Shown one piece after another: positions 25,494-34,263 of a stretch of 61,862 bases of DNA. Each line of letters starts with the position of its first letter. The first letter of the stretch is position 1. The notes beneath the pieces are model-generated. The model saw only the letters and a list, made by a program, of their open reading frames with translations. It had not been told where the DNA came from and searched no databases. Source of the DNA: Actinospica durhamensis (GTDB taxonomy: Bacteria > Actinomycetota > Actinomycetes > Streptomycetales > Catenulisporaceae). The translations under genes were made by a program, and so were the position numbers. The stretch lies in NCBI RefSeq assembly GCF_018139695.1, contig NZ_JAGSOG010000017.1, positions 1 through 61,862 on the forward strand, given 5' to 3'.

Positions 25494-26639
25494 TCAGTGC
25501 CCGAGTGTACTCCGGATGTGCTGGAGTAAGCCGGTTCCCGCGTCGGTGGCGAACCAGGCCGTATGATCCACCAGGTAGCGGTAGGCGAGTTCCGCGTTCG
25601 GCGCGGAGCGGGTGACGCCGGCGAAGTAGTCCAGCTCGCTGAGCGCGAAGTCGACGTGGCACAGCGGCAGCAGTTCGGGCAGCGCGGCACGCTCGGCGTC
25701 GGTCAGCTTCCTGATCTCCTCGTAGCCCTCGATCAGCGCCTGGGCCGCGTCCGCGTGCACGGCCGCCTCGCCGGTCTCGCTCAGCCGCACCCACTCGATC
25801 GCGTTGCGCTCGATGGCGAGGGCGAGATCGTGCACGGCGAACGCGCGGTCCGCCAGGTTGAAGTCGATCACGGTCGCGGCTTCGTCGCCGTGCCAGAGCA
25901 GGTTCGAGGCGTGCAGATCGTTGTGCGTCCACAGCGGTTCGAGTACGTCGAGCTGCGGACGCAGACGCTGCCAGTAGGGCAGGTGCAGACGCTCGAGCTG
26001 CTCGGTCCAGTCCGGCCAGCGACGCATCTCCGCTTCGAGGGCCGGGCGGCACGCGACATACCGGCGGGCCGCGGCGATCGGGTCGGTACGGCCGCCGAAG
26101 ATCGAGAGGCCGCCGACCAGTGGGGCCGGGCGGCGTTCCGGCGCGTCGTATCCGGCGGCGGCTTCGTGCAGCGTCGCGAGTGTGCGGCCGGCCGAACGGG
26201 CGTGGGCCAGGGACAGGAACGGGGACCACGAGATCGCGTCGCGGTAGAGATCTTCGCCGTCGCCGACCGAGTGCACCTCGTAGATCCACTCGCCGCGGTC
26301 GCCGCCGACCCCCACCGTCCGGCCGTGCACGTCCGCGAGCACGCGCACGACCGGGGCGCCGTTCGCGACGAGGTGCTCCAGGAACCGGTGCTCCTCTCCC
26401 AGGCTCGCGGGAGTCCGCACGCTGATGTGGTGCCGCTTGACGAACACCTGCGTGCCGAGGCCGGTACGCACGAGCGCGGCCGCCGAGAGCGGACGCGGTG
26501 AGTGCCACTCCACCCGGCTCGCGCCGGCGGCCTCGGGATAACCCCGCAGCAGCAGATCGAGTTCGACCGGGTTGAGCGGCGGCCAGTCCGTCTCGGCCGG
26601 CTCCGAGCCCATGCCGTGCACCAGGTGCGGCGTGCTCAT
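25494..26639 (-). CDS. Aminoglycoside-phosphotransferase-fold kinase
   Basis: A 381-residue APH/choline-kinase-like protein. It has an N-lobe Lys in TQVFVKRHHIS, the catalytic Brenner motif THNDLHASNLLW and the metal-binding VIDFNLADR (Asp of the DFx motif). The family phosphorylates small hydroxylated compounds such as homoserine, choline, sugars or antibiotics; nothing here shows resistance activity. The C-terminal helical part (SELDYFAGVTRSAPNAELAYRYLVDHTAWF) resembles homoserine kinase type II-like members. The gene lies one base downstream of the ABC importer ATPase gene and may be read through from that operon. Confidence 0.85.
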   Translation of the reverse strand: MSTPHLVHGMGSEPAETDWPPLNPVELDLLLRGYPEAAGASRVEWHSPRPLSAAALVRTGLGTQVFVKRHHISVRTPASLGEEHRFLEHLVANGAPVVRVLADVHGRTVGVGGDRGEWIYEVHSVGDGEDLYRDAISWSPFLSLAHARSAGRTLATLHEAAAGYDAPERRPAPLVGGLSIFGGRTDPIAAARRYVACRPALEAEMRRWPDWTEQLERLHLPYWQRLRPQLDVLEPLWTHNDLHASNLLWHGDEAATVIDFNLADRAFAVHDLALAIERNAIEWVRLSETGEAAVHADAAQALIEGYEEIRKLTDAERAALPELLPLCHVDFALSELDYFAGVTRSAPNAELAYRYLVDHTAWFATDAGTGLLQHIRSTLGH

Positions 26640-26640
26640 A

Positions 26641-27498
26641 TCAGGAGGCTAACCCGCCCGGCCCGCCGCCGGCCGTGAGCGCGCCGAGCAGGTCGCGCTC
26701 GAGCCGGGCGAAGGCCGGCAGGCCGAAGGTGTCCGCGGTACGCGGCCGCGGCAGGTCCACCTCGACCCGGCGGGCCACCCGCGCGGGCCGCGAGGTGAGC
26801 ACGTGGACGCTGTCGGCGAGGAACACCGCCTCCCGGATGTCGTGCGTGACCAGCACGATCGTCCAGCCGTGCCGCTGCCAGGTCTCGGCCAGCCACAGCT
26901 GCATCTGGGTACGGGTGAGCGAGTCGAGGGCGCCGAAGGGCTCGTCGAGCAGCAGCACCGGCCGCTCCATCGCGACCGTGCGCAGCAGGGCCGCGCGCTG
27001 GCGCATGCCGCCGGACAGCTGCGCCGGGTAGGCGTATTCGAACCCGGACAGGCCGAACTCGGCGAACAGCGGCGCGACCCGCTCGCGGGCCTGCTTCTTC
27101 TTCAGCCCGCCGACCTCGAGCCCGAGGATCGTGTTGTCCTCGACGGTGCGCCAGGGGAAGAGCAGGTCCTTCTGCGGCATGTAGCCGACCCCGCCCCCGC
27201 CGCCGACGTGCACGCGCCCGCCGGTCGGCCGGTCGAGCCCGGCCAGGATGTTGAGCAGGGTGGACTTGCCGCTGCCGCTGGGCCCGATCACCGCGGCGAT
27301 CTCGCCGGCGCGCACCTGCAGGGACAGCCCGTCGAGCACCTGAAGCGGCTCCTGGCCGTGCCGGGCGAAGGAGTGGCTCAGGTCGGTGGCGTCGAGCAGG
27401 TAATCGGACTGGGCGTTCGGCCCGGTCGGCCCGCTCGGCTCGGCGGGCTCGGTGGGCTCGGCGGGTTCGGCGGGCTCGGCGGGTTCGATCGGCGTCAT
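26641..27498 (-). CDS. ABC transporter ATPase, NitT/TauT/ThiZ type
   Basis: A 285-residue nucleotide-binding subunit. After an N-terminal run of Glu-Pro-Ala triplets (residues 5-22) come Walker A GPSGSGKST, a Q-loop MPQKDLLFPWRTV, the signature LSGGMRQRAALLRT, Walker B VLLLDEPFGALD and the H-loop THDIREAV. The FPWRTVEDN segment is typical of the nitrate/sulfonate/pyrimidine importers. It powers the adjacent permease and its ATG overlaps the permease stop by 4 bp. The Glu-Pro-Ala tail is unusual and is described as a repeat. Confidence 0.92.
   Translation of the reverse strand: MTPIEPAEPAEPAEPTEPAEPSGPTGPNAQSDYLLDATDLSHSFARHGQEPLQVLDGLSLQVRAGEIAAVIGPSGSGKSTLLNILAGLDRPTGGRVHVGGGGGVGYMPQKDLLFPWRTVEDNTILGLEVGGLKKKQARERVAPLFAEFGLSGFEYAYPAQLSGGMRQRAALLRTVAMERPVLLLDEPFGALDSLTRTQMQLWLAETWQRHGWTIVLVTHDIREAVFLADSVHVLTSRPARVARRVEVDLPRPRTADTFGLPAFARLERDLLGALTAGGGPGGLAS
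27433..27486 (-). repeat. 9-bp tandem repeat coding for (Glu-Pro-Ala)n
   Basis: Six 9-bp units at the start of the ABC ATPase gene encode EPA, EPA, EPA, EPT, EPA, EPS. Copy-number change would alter tail length without a frameshift. Confidence 0.85.
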
Positions 27499-28277
27499 CG
27501 CTGCGCCTCCTGTGCGCGCTCGTGCTTGCGCCACGGGGTGAGCCAGGCCTGGAGCACGTACGTCAGCGCGAACAGGATCACGCTGAACAGCGCGATCACC
27601 GCGACCGTGGCGAAGACCAGGTCCGTGCGGAAGACCTGCTGCATCTGCTGCAGGTAGATGCCGAGGCCGCTCTCCGCGCCCTGATACTCGGCGAAGACCG
27701 CGCCGCCGATGGCGTAGGTGATGGCCACCCGCAGGCCGGAGAAGAAGAACGGCAGCGCGCCGGGCACCCGGACCGTCCAGAAGATCCGCCACCGGCTCGC
27801 GCCCATCGAGCGCAGCAGCCGGTCGGCGTCCCCGTCGGCGGTGGCGAAGCCGGAGGCCAGCGACACGGTCAGCGGGAAGAACGTGGCCAGCGCGACCAGC
27901 AGCACCTTCGGCATGATGCCGAACCCGAACATCACCACGAACAGCGGCGCGATGGCCACGATCGGAAGGGTCTGCGAAGCCACCAGTATCGGATAGACCG
28001 CGCGGCGCACCGGCGGGGTGAAGTCCATGGCGGTGGCCAGGATCCAGGACAGCGCGAAGGACAGGGCGAAGCCGAGCTCCGTCTCGCGCAGCGTGGGCAC
28101 GGCGTTGTGCCAGATGGTGGCGCGCTCGTGCCAGCCGGCCGAGACGACCTGGCTGAGCGAGGGCAGCACCTGCGGGTTGCGGATGCCGTGGTCGGCCAGC
28201 AGCTGCCAGCCGACCAGCAGCACGAGCGCGAGCAGGACCGGGGGCCACAGCAGGCGCAGGACGCGGCTCGGGCTCAT
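27495..28277 (-). CDS. ABC transporter permease (ThiX/SsuC type)
   Basis: A 260-residue inner-membrane permease with about six helices and the EAA-like loop GDADRLLRSMGASRWRIFWTV that contacts the ATPase. TLPIVAIAPLFVVMFG is the family signature of NitT/TauT/pyrimidine importers. Its start overlaps the binding-protein stop by 4 bp and its stop overlaps the ATPase start by 4 bp, so the three-gene set is translationally coupled. Confidence 0.92.
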   Translation of the reverse strand: MSPSRVLRLLWPPVLLALVLLVGWQLLADHGIRNPQVLPSLSQVVSAGWHERATIWHNAVPTLRETELGFALSFALSWILATAMDFTPPVRRAVYPILVASQTLPIVAIAPLFVVMFGFGIMPKVLLVALATFFPLTVSLASGFATADGDADRLLRSMGASRWRIFWTVRVPGALPFFFSGLRVAITYAIGGAVFAEYQGAESGLGIYLQQMQQVFRTDLVFATVAVIALFSVILFALTYVLQAWLTPWRKHERAQEAQR

Positions 28278-29365
28278 GCGGTCACGCTCGCCGGGAGGTA
28301 TGCGTTGGTGAACAGCGTGGACACCTTCGGTTCGGTGGTGATCGGCTTGCCCGACGCGTCGGTGAGGATGCCGTTGCGGAACATGAAGTCGGTCAGCGCC
28401 TGCCAGCGGTCCTGGCTCTGGTACCCGATCTGGCCGGCCGTGTCCTTGTAGTACTCGCTCGCCTCGAGCTGCGCGCTCTTGAGCACGAGCGCGCGCTGGG
28501 TGCCGAGCACCGACTCGTTGGCCTGGATGAGCAGGTTCGCGGCCTCGGTCGGATGGGCGGTCGCGTAGGCGTAGCCCTCCTCGATCGCGGCCAGGAAGCG
28601 CCGGGCGAGGTCGCCGTTGCCCACCAGGTAGCGGTTGGACGAGGCGATGATCGCCGAGTAGATGGCCGGGAAGCCGTACGCGGTGACGTCGAAGGTGCGC
28701 AGCGGCTTGCCCACCATCGCGGCCTGGATCACCTCCCAGGTCGGCTCGGGCATCGCGAAGTCGGCCTGGCCGGCGTAGAGCGCCTGGTAGGCGTCGGTGT
28801 TGAGGGTGACGTTCTTGAACTGCCCGGTGCCGCCCGCGGCCTTGATCACGTACTGCAGCATCGGGACCTCCATCGGACCGCCGTATCCGGCGTAGGTCTT
28901 CCCGTCCAGCTGCGCCGGGCTGGTGATGGAGGAGTCCGCCCGCACGCCGATGCACACGTCGGTCTTCTGCGTGATCGCGAAGACCGAGACGATGTCCCCG
29001 CCGGAGACCGCGGCCTCGGTGAGCCCGTCCTGGTAGGAGATGCCGAAGTCGGCCTTGTGCGTGGAGACCAGCACCTCGGGCGCGGTCGAGCCGTAGGGCA
29101 CGATCCGCAGGTCGAGCCCGCGCTGGGCGAAGTAGCCGAGCTGCTGGGCGACGTAGATCCCGGTGTGGTTGGTGTTGGGCGTCCAGTCCAGGGCGAGGCT
29201 GACCTGGGTCAGTCCGCTCGCACCGGTGCCCGCGCCGCCCAAGTTCCGGCCGGAACCGCCGCCCCAGGCCGTGAGCGCGGTCACCCCGGCGCCGAGGCCG
29301 AGGGCGACCAGCGAGCGCCGGGTGAGGTTGGGCGGGCGTACGCCCTTGTCCGGAGGTGGAATCAC
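28274..29365 (-). CDS. THI5/ThiY-like substrate-binding protein with missing lipobox Cys
   Basis: A 363-residue binding protein of the NMT1/THI5 family. LALDWTPNTNHTGIYVAQQLGYF is the hallmark of proteins that bind thiamine pyrimidine precursors (ThiY). The N-terminus LTRRSLVALGLGAGVTAL looks like a Tat/lipoprotein signal, but the expected lipobox LTAC reads LTAW (codon TGG instead of TGC). The protein would then be released or held by the uncleaved signal rather than lipidated. No TPP riboswitch is visible upstream. It is the first gene of the importer operon and is divergent from the FAD dehydrogenase gene. Confidence 0.85.
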   Translation of the reverse strand: MIPPPDKGVRPPNLTRRSLVALGLGAGVTALTAWGGGSGRNLGGAGTGASGLTQVSLALDWTPNTNHTGIYVAQQLGYFAQRGLDLRIVPYGSTAPEVLVSTHKADFGISYQDGLTEAAVSGGDIVSVFAITQKTDVCIGVRADSSITSPAQLDGKTYAGYGGPMEVPMLQYVIKAAGGTGQFKNVTLNTDAYQALYAGQADFAMPEPTWEVIQAAMVGKPLRTFDVTAYGFPAIYSAIIASSNRYLVGNGDLARRFLAAIEEGYAYATAHPTEAANLLIQANESVLGTQRALVLKSAQLEASEYYKDTAGQIGYQSQDRWQALTDFMFRNGILTDASGKPITTEPKVSTLFTNAYLPASVTA

Positions 29366-29391
29366 GGATGATGATCCTACCTGCCCGACCT

Positions 29392-29449
29392 GTCCGCCCC
29401 GTCCGGCCGACTGCGCGCCCGGTCCGTCCCGCCGTCCGCCCCGTCCGGC
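29392..29449. repeat. 16-bp direct repeat in a divergent promoter region
   Basis: GTCCGCCCCGTCCGGC occurs at 29392-29407 and again exactly at 29434-29449, 42 bp (about four helical turns) apart. It lies between the ThiY-like gene and the FAD dehydrogenase gene and is followed by a TAAGAT -10-like box at 29460-29465. Confidence 0.7.
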
Positions 29450-29472
29450 GCCGCTGCCCTAAGATCGCCGGT

Positions 29473-32406
29473 ATGTCCAGGGTCAGGGACGTGGCCGGTC
29501 TGGAACCCGACCTGCGCGCCGCGGTGCGCGGGGACGTGGAGTTCGACTCGGGCACGCGCGCGGCGTATGCGACCGATTCGTCCAACTATCGCCAGATTCC
29601 GATCGGGGTCGTGTTCCCCGCGTCCGCCGAGGACGTGGCGGCGGCGCTGCGGGTCTGCGCGCGCCACGACGTGCCGGTGCTCGGCCGCGGCGCGGGCACC
29701 TCGCTGGCCGGGCAGACCTGCAACGAGGCGGTGGTCTTCGACTTCAGCCGGCACATGAACCGCATCCTGGAGATCGACCCGCTGGCCCGCACCGCCCGGG
29801 TGCAGCCGGGCGTCGTGCTCGACGACCTGCGGGCGGCCGCCGGACAGTACGGGCTGACCTTCGGCCCCGACCCGGCCACGCACGCCTGGTGCACGCTCGG
29901 CGGCATGATCGGCAACAACTCCTGCGGCACGCACGCGCTCTACGCCGGCAAGACCGTGGACAACGTGCTGCGGCTGCGGGTGGCGTGCTACGGCGGCGCG
30001 GAGTTCGAGTTCGGCGCGTACGACGAGGCCGCGTACGCCGCGCTGGTGCGCTCGGGTGCGCCGGAGGCCGGGCCGCTCGGCTCGCTGCGGGAGATCGGGC
30101 GCCGCCACGCCGACCTCATCCGGGAGCGCTACCCGGACATCCCGCGCCGCGTGTCCGGCTACAACCTCGACCAACTGCTGCCGGAGCAGCCGACGCACGT
30201 CGCCCGGCTGCTCGTGGGCACCGAGTCGACGTGCGCGCTGGTGACCGAGGCCGTGCTCGTCCTCGCGCCGAGTCCGGCCGCGCGCCGGCTCGTGCTGCTG
30301 GCCTACCCGAGCGTGTTCGATGCCGCCGACGCGGTGCCCTCGATCCTCGCGACCGAGCTGCCGCATCCGCTGCTCGGCTTGGAAGGGTTCGATGTCACGC
30401 TGGTGCGCCAGATGCGGGCGCGCGAGCTGAACGCGGCGCACCTGCCGCTGCTGCCGGGTCTCGAGCAGGCGCTGGAGGCGGATTCCGGCGGCTGGCTGCT
30501 GGCCGAGGTCGGCGGCGCGGACGAGGGCGAGGCGGACGCGGCGGCGCACGCGCTGATCGACGCGCTGCCGCCGGAGGTCGGACGTCGGCTGCTCACCGCC
30601 CCCGAAGAGCAGCGCGGGGCCTGGGCGATCCGCGAATCCGGGCTCGGCGCCACCGCGTTGCGCGAGGACGGCGGGCACAACGTGGAGGGCTGGGAGGACG
30701 GGGCCGTTCCCCCCGAGCGCCTCGGCGCGTACCTGCGCGCGATCACCGAGCTCTGGCACGAGTACGGCTATTCCGGCGCCTGGTACGGACACTTCGGCCA
30801 GGGCTGCGTGCACACGCGCAACAACTTCGACCTGCACACGCCCGAGGGCCTGCGCGCGTACCGGGCGTACGTGGAACGGGCGGCCGACCTCGTGGTCTCG
30901 CTCGGCGGCTCGCTCTCCGGCGAACACGGCGACGGCCAGGCCCGCGGCGAGCTGCTCGAGCGTATGTACGGACCCGAACTCGTCGACGCGTTCCGACAGG
31001 TCAAGGCGGTGTTCGACCCGCGCGGCCGGATGAACCCGGGCAAGGTGGTGGACCCGTACCGGCTGGACCGGAACCTGCGCTACGGCCCCGGCTACCGGCC
31101 GTCGCGGCTGGGCGAGAGCCTGTTCGCCCTCGCCGAGGACGGGGGCTCGCTCCAGCACGCGGCGGAACGCTGCGTCGGCGTCGGGCGCTGCCGCCGGGAC
31201 GACACCGGCGTCATGTGCCCCTCGTACCGCGCCACCAGGGACGAACGCCACTCCACCCGCGGCCGGGCGAAGCTGCTGGTCGAGCTCTTCCAGGGCGAGG
31301 CGACGTCCGCGACGTGGCGCAACCAGGACGTGCGCGAGGCGCTGGACCTGTGCCTGGCCTGCAAGGGCTGCGCCGTCGACTGCCCCACGCACGTGGACAT
31401 GGCGACGTACAAGGCCGAGTTCCTGGCGCACTTCTACCGCAGACGCCTGCGACCGCGCGCCATGTACGTCCTCGCACTCACCCCGTGGCTGCTCCGGCTC
31501 GGCGCGCGCGTGCCCCGGCTGGCGAACGCAGCGACCGGGGGCGGGCCCCTCGGCGTACTGGGGCGCAGGGCGGTGGGAGTCACCACGCGGCGCGAGGCAC
31601 CGGTGATCGCCGCCCGGACGTGGCGGCGGCGACGCTCGGGTGCGGCCACCGCCGCGCCGACCGTCGTGCTCTGGCCCGACACGTTCACCGACGCCTACCG
31701 GCCGGAACTCGGCGAGGCCTGGCAGCACATCTTCGAGTCCGTGGGCGAGCGCGTCGCCGTCCCCACCGACTGGGCGTGCTGCGGGCGGCCGCTCTACGAC
31801 GCGGGCATGCTCACCCTCGCCCGGCGCACGCTGCGCGGGCTGCTGGACGTGCTGCAGCCGTTCATCGATCAGCGCATTCCCGTCGTCGTACCTGAACCGA
31901 GCTGCCTCGCGGCGTTCCGGGACGAGCTGCCGGGCCTGCTCGCCGACGACCCGCGCGCAAAGATCCTGGCCGAGCTCGCCCGCTCCCCCGCCGAGCACCT
32001 GCTCACGCTCGCCCCCGACGCGCTCGACGCGCTCGCGGCACGCAGCGGTGCGGCGGTTCGGCCGCAGGTTCTGCTACACCCGCACTGCCACGCGCGGGCG
32101 GTGGGCGCCACCGACGCCGACAGGCTGCTGCTGGAACGGCTCGGCTACCGCGTGGAGATCCTCGACGCGGGCTGCTGCGGGCTGGCCGGCTCGTTCGGGT
32201 TCGACGCAGGGCACGAGGAACTCTCGCGCACGATCGGCACCGAACACTGGCTGGCCGGGATCGTGGCGCGCACGGACGCGCACGATGATGACTGTAGGCT
32301 GATGATCGACGGATTCTCCTGCGCGACGCAGTACCGGCAGCTCGCGCGACCGTCATCGACCGCCCCCCGGCCGCAGACCCTGGCCGAGCTCATTGGGAGG
32401 ACTTGA
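29473..32406 (+). CDS. FAD-linked oxidase / Fe-S dehydrogenase (D-lactate or D-2-hydroxyglutarate type)
   Basis: A 977-residue fusion like E. coli YdiJ. The first 540 residues are a FAD_binding_4/FAD-oxidase_C unit (PVLGRGAGTSLAGQTCNEAV, GGMIGNNSCGTHALYAGKT, SGEHGDGQARGELLERMYG). A ferredoxin-like part with CVGVGRCR and CLACKGCAVDCPTH follows (4Fe-4S clusters), then two CCG domains (CCGRPLYD and AGCCGLAGSFG). It oxidises a 2-hydroxy acid and passes electrons through Fe-S centres, probably to the membrane quinone pool. TAAGAT (29460-29465) lies 7 nt before the ATG, suggesting a leaderless mRNA. The LLM gene follows 6 bp after the stop. Confidence 0.88.
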   Translation: MSRVRDVAGLEPDLRAAVRGDVEFDSGTRAAYATDSSNYRQIPIGVVFPASAEDVAAALRVCARHDVPVLGRGAGTSLAGQTCNEAVVFDFSRHMNRILEIDPLARTARVQPGVVLDDLRAAAGQYGLTFGPDPATHAWCTLGGMIGNNSCGTHALYAGKTVDNVLRLRVACYGGAEFEFGAYDEAAYAALVRSGAPEAGPLGSLREIGRRHADLIRERYPDIPRRVSGYNLDQLLPEQPTHVARLLVGTESTCALVTEAVLVLAPSPAARRLVLLAYPSVFDAADAVPSILATELPHPLLGLEGFDVTLVRQMRARELNAAHLPLLPGLEQALEADSGGWLLAEVGGADEGEADAAAHALIDALPPEVGRRLLTAPEEQRGAWAIRESGLGATALREDGGHNVEGWEDGAVPPERLGAYLRAITELWHEYGYSGAWYGHFGQGCVHTRNNFDLHTPEGLRAYRAYVERAADLVVSLGGSLSGEHGDGQARGELLERMYGPELVDAFRQVKAVFDPRGRMNPGKVVDPYRLDRNLRYGPGYRPSRLGESLFALAEDGGSLQHAAERCVGVGRCRRDDTGVMCPSYRATRDERHSTRGRAKLLVELFQGEATSATWRNQDVREALDLCLACKGCAVDCPTHVDMATYKAEFLAHFYRRRLRPRAMYVLALTPWLLRLGARVPRLANAATGGGPLGVLGRRAVGVTTRREAPVIAARTWRRRRSGAATAAPTVVLWPDTFTDAYRPELGEAWQHIFESVGERVAVPTDWACCGRPLYDAGMLTLARRTLRGLLDVLQPFIDQRIPVVVPEPSCLAAFRDELPGLLADDPRAKILAELARSPAEHLLTLAPDALDALAARSGAAVRPQVLLHPHCHARAVGATDADRLLLERLGYRVEILDAGCCGLAGSFGFDAGHEELSRTIGTEHWLAGIVARTDAHDDDCRLMIDGFSCATQYRQLARPSSTAPRPQTLAELIGRT

Positions 32407-32412
32407 ACCACC

Positions 32413-33171
32413 GTGGCACGTTTCAAGGTAGGCATCCAGCTGCGCCCGCAGCACTGCACCATGGACCAGCTGCTCCAGGCCTGGCGCACCGCCGACGAAC
32501 TCGGCGCGGACACCATCTGGACCTGGGACCACTTCTACCCGCTGTCCGGCGAGGCCGACGGCCCGCACTACGAGTGCTGGACCGTGCTCGGCGCCGCGGC
32601 CGCGATCACCCGCAACGCGAAGATCGGCGCGCTGGTCACCTGCAACTCGTACCGCAACCCCGAGCTGCTCGCGGACATGGCCCGCACCACCGACGAGATC
32701 AGCGGCGGCCGGGCGATCCTGGGCATCGGCTCCGGCTGGTTCGAGCGGGACTACACCGAGTACGGCTACGAGTTCGGCACCGCGCCCGAGCGGCTGCGCG
32801 CGCTCGGCACCGCGCTGCCGCGGATCAAGGAGCGCCTCGGCAAGCTCAACCCGGCCGCGCCCGACCTGCCGATCATGATCGGCGGCTCCGGCGAGAAGGT
32901 GACGCTGCGTCTGGTCGCCGAGTTCGCCGACCTGTGGAACGCGTTCGGCCCGGTGGACAACTTCCGGCACAAGAACGACGTGCTCAACGAGTGGTGCGAG
33001 AAGCTCGGGCGCGACCCGCACTCCATCGACCGCACCGTGATGATCCGCAACGAGGAGGTCGACGACTTCCAGTCCTACCTGGACGCCGGCGCCACCCACA
33101 TCATCCTCGGCGGCGACGCCCCGTTCGAGTTCGCCCCGCTCGAGCGCCTGCTCGCGCACGCCCGCGACTGA
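32413..33171 (+). CDS. LLM-class F420-dependent oxidoreductase, short type
   Basis: A 252-residue luciferase-like protein with IQLRPQHCTMDQLLQAW, IWTWDHFYPLSGEADGPHYECWTVLGA, the GIGSGWFERDYTEYGYEFG turn and the LPIMIGGSGEKVTLR cofactor segment, a well-known actinobacterial subfamily. It likely uses F420; the substrate is unknown. A GTG start follows GGGAGG with 6 bp between the genes, so it is probably in one operon with the FAD/Fe-S dehydrogenase. Confidence 0.88.
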   Translation: MARFKVGIQLRPQHCTMDQLLQAWRTADELGADTIWTWDHFYPLSGEADGPHYECWTVLGAAAAITRNAKIGALVTCNSYRNPELLADMARTTDEISGGRAILGIGSGWFERDYTEYGYEFGTAPERLRALGTALPRIKERLGKLNPAAPDLPIMIGGSGEKVTLRLVAEFADLWNAFGPVDNFRHKNDVLNEWCEKLGRDPHSIDRTVMIRNEEVDDFQSYLDAGATHIILGGDAPFEFAPLERLLAHARD

Positions 33172-33183
33172 CGCCTCGTCGGG

Positions 33184-33226
33184 GCGGCCGCGGCGGGGGC
33201 ATCGCCGGCTCCCCGCCCGCGGCCGC
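33184..33226. terminator. Hairpin between convergent LLM and LysR genes
   Basis: Arms at 33184-33198 and 33211-33226 pair over 15 bp with one bulged C and a 12-nt loop, all G/C. It lies between the LLM and LysR stop codons and can act in both directions. Confidence 0.65.
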
Positions 33227-33259
33227 GGCGCGCATCACGCCGTGCGCCGCGCGCTGCCG

Positions 33260-34189
33260 TCAGCTCGCCGCGGCCGCCGCGAGCGGGTTCACGACCTCCT
33301 TGAGCAGCCTGCGGAACTGGGCGAGCGGCGAGGCCGGCTGAGCCGAGCCGCTGCGCACCGCGACGGCGATGTGGCGGGTCGGCGGGTTCGACCGGATCGG
33401 CAGGACCCGCACACTCTCCGGCAGGTGCGGGGGCAGGCCGAGCATCGGGATCACGGTCACGCCGAGGCCGTGGCCGACCATCGAGACCGCGGCGGCGAAG
33501 TCGGTGGTGTTGTGCGCGGCGTGCGGCTGGAACCCGGAGACCGCGCACGCGGCCATGACGATCTCGTGGCACGAGGTCCAGTGCCGGGAGAGCACCCAGG
33601 GCTCGTAGGCGAGCCGGCTGAGCTGGTCGAGCTCGTCCAGCGCGCCGAGCGGGTGGGCGCGCGGGACCACCGCGCGGTAGGTGTCGGCGATCAGCGGTTC
33701 GAGGCTGATGCGCCGGTCGGCCAGCAGCGGCCGGTTCGGCGCGATCATCACGACGGCGAGGTCGAGCTCCCGGTCCAGCAGCAGCGCCATGGCCTCCTCG
33801 GACTCGACCTCGTCGATCTGGATGCTCCAGCCCGGGTTGCGCAGCAGCGCGCTGGAGACCGCCTCGGCGACGAAGTTCTGCAGCGAGGTGGAGAAGCCGC
33901 CGATCCGCAGGACCGCGGCGTCGCCCTGCTGGTAACCTCGCATGTCGCTCTCCGCCTGTTCGAAGCGTTCGAGGATGGCGTCGGCGTGTTCGAGCAGGAT
34001 CTTCGCGGGCTGCGTCAGCACCACGCCGCGCCCGCGCTTCTCGAGCAGGGTGCAGCCGGTGGTGCGGGCCAGCGAGGTGAGCTGTTGGGAGACCGCCGAC
34101 GGGCTCAGGTGCAGTGTCTCGGCGGCGGCCACGACGGTGCCGTGATCAGCGAGGGCGCGCAGGGTGCGCAGGTGCACGGGGTCGATCAT
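33260..34189 (-). CDS. LysR-family transcriptional regulator
   Basis: A 309-residue LysR protein with an N-terminal winged helix (LRTLRALADHGTVVAAAETLHLSPSAVSQQLTSLA) and a periplasmic-binding-like effector domain (ELDLAVVMIAP, HGLGVTVIPMLGLP). The ATG at 34189 follows GAAGGTGA and gives the typical family start MIDPVHLRTL; 34204 is an alternative. It is transcribed divergently from an EamA transporter, the standard arrangement for LysR control of an exporter. Confidence 0.9.
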   Translation of the reverse strand: MIDPVHLRTLRALADHGTVVAAAETLHLSPSAVSQQLTSLARTTGCTLLEKRGRGVVLTQPAKILLEHADAILERFEQAESDMRGYQQGDAAVLRIGGFSTSLQNFVAEAVSSALLRNPGWSIQIDEVESEEAMALLLDRELDLAVVMIAPNRPLLADRRISLEPLIADTYRAVVPRAHPLGALDELDQLSRLAYEPWVLSRHWTSCHEIVMAACAVSGFQPHAAHNTTDFAAAVSMVGHGLGVTVIPMLGLPPHLPESVRVLPIRSNPPTRHIAVAVRSGSAQPASPLAQFRRLLKEVVNPLAAAAAS

Positions 34190-34234
34190 GCAGATCACCT
34201 TCATGATTACGTGCAGATCTTTTCGATAGACGAG

Positions 34235-34245
34235 CAGGTTACCTG
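34235..34245. promoter_or_regulatory. Palindrome in the LysR/EamA divergent region
   Basis: CAGGTTACCTG is a perfect 11-bp palindrome 18 bp before the EamA ATG. A TGCAGATC direct repeat (34189-34196 and 34212-34219) lies on the LysR side. Either may be part of the LysR site. Confidence 0.35.
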
Positions 34246-34263
34246 ACCTGTTGGCTTGAGGCC

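Noticed and set aside
29366-29472. TPP riboswitch for the THI5/ThiY-like importer
   Set aside because: No CTGAGA or conserved TPP core on the minus strand before the binding-protein gene; only a short leader with GC-rich repeats is seen.
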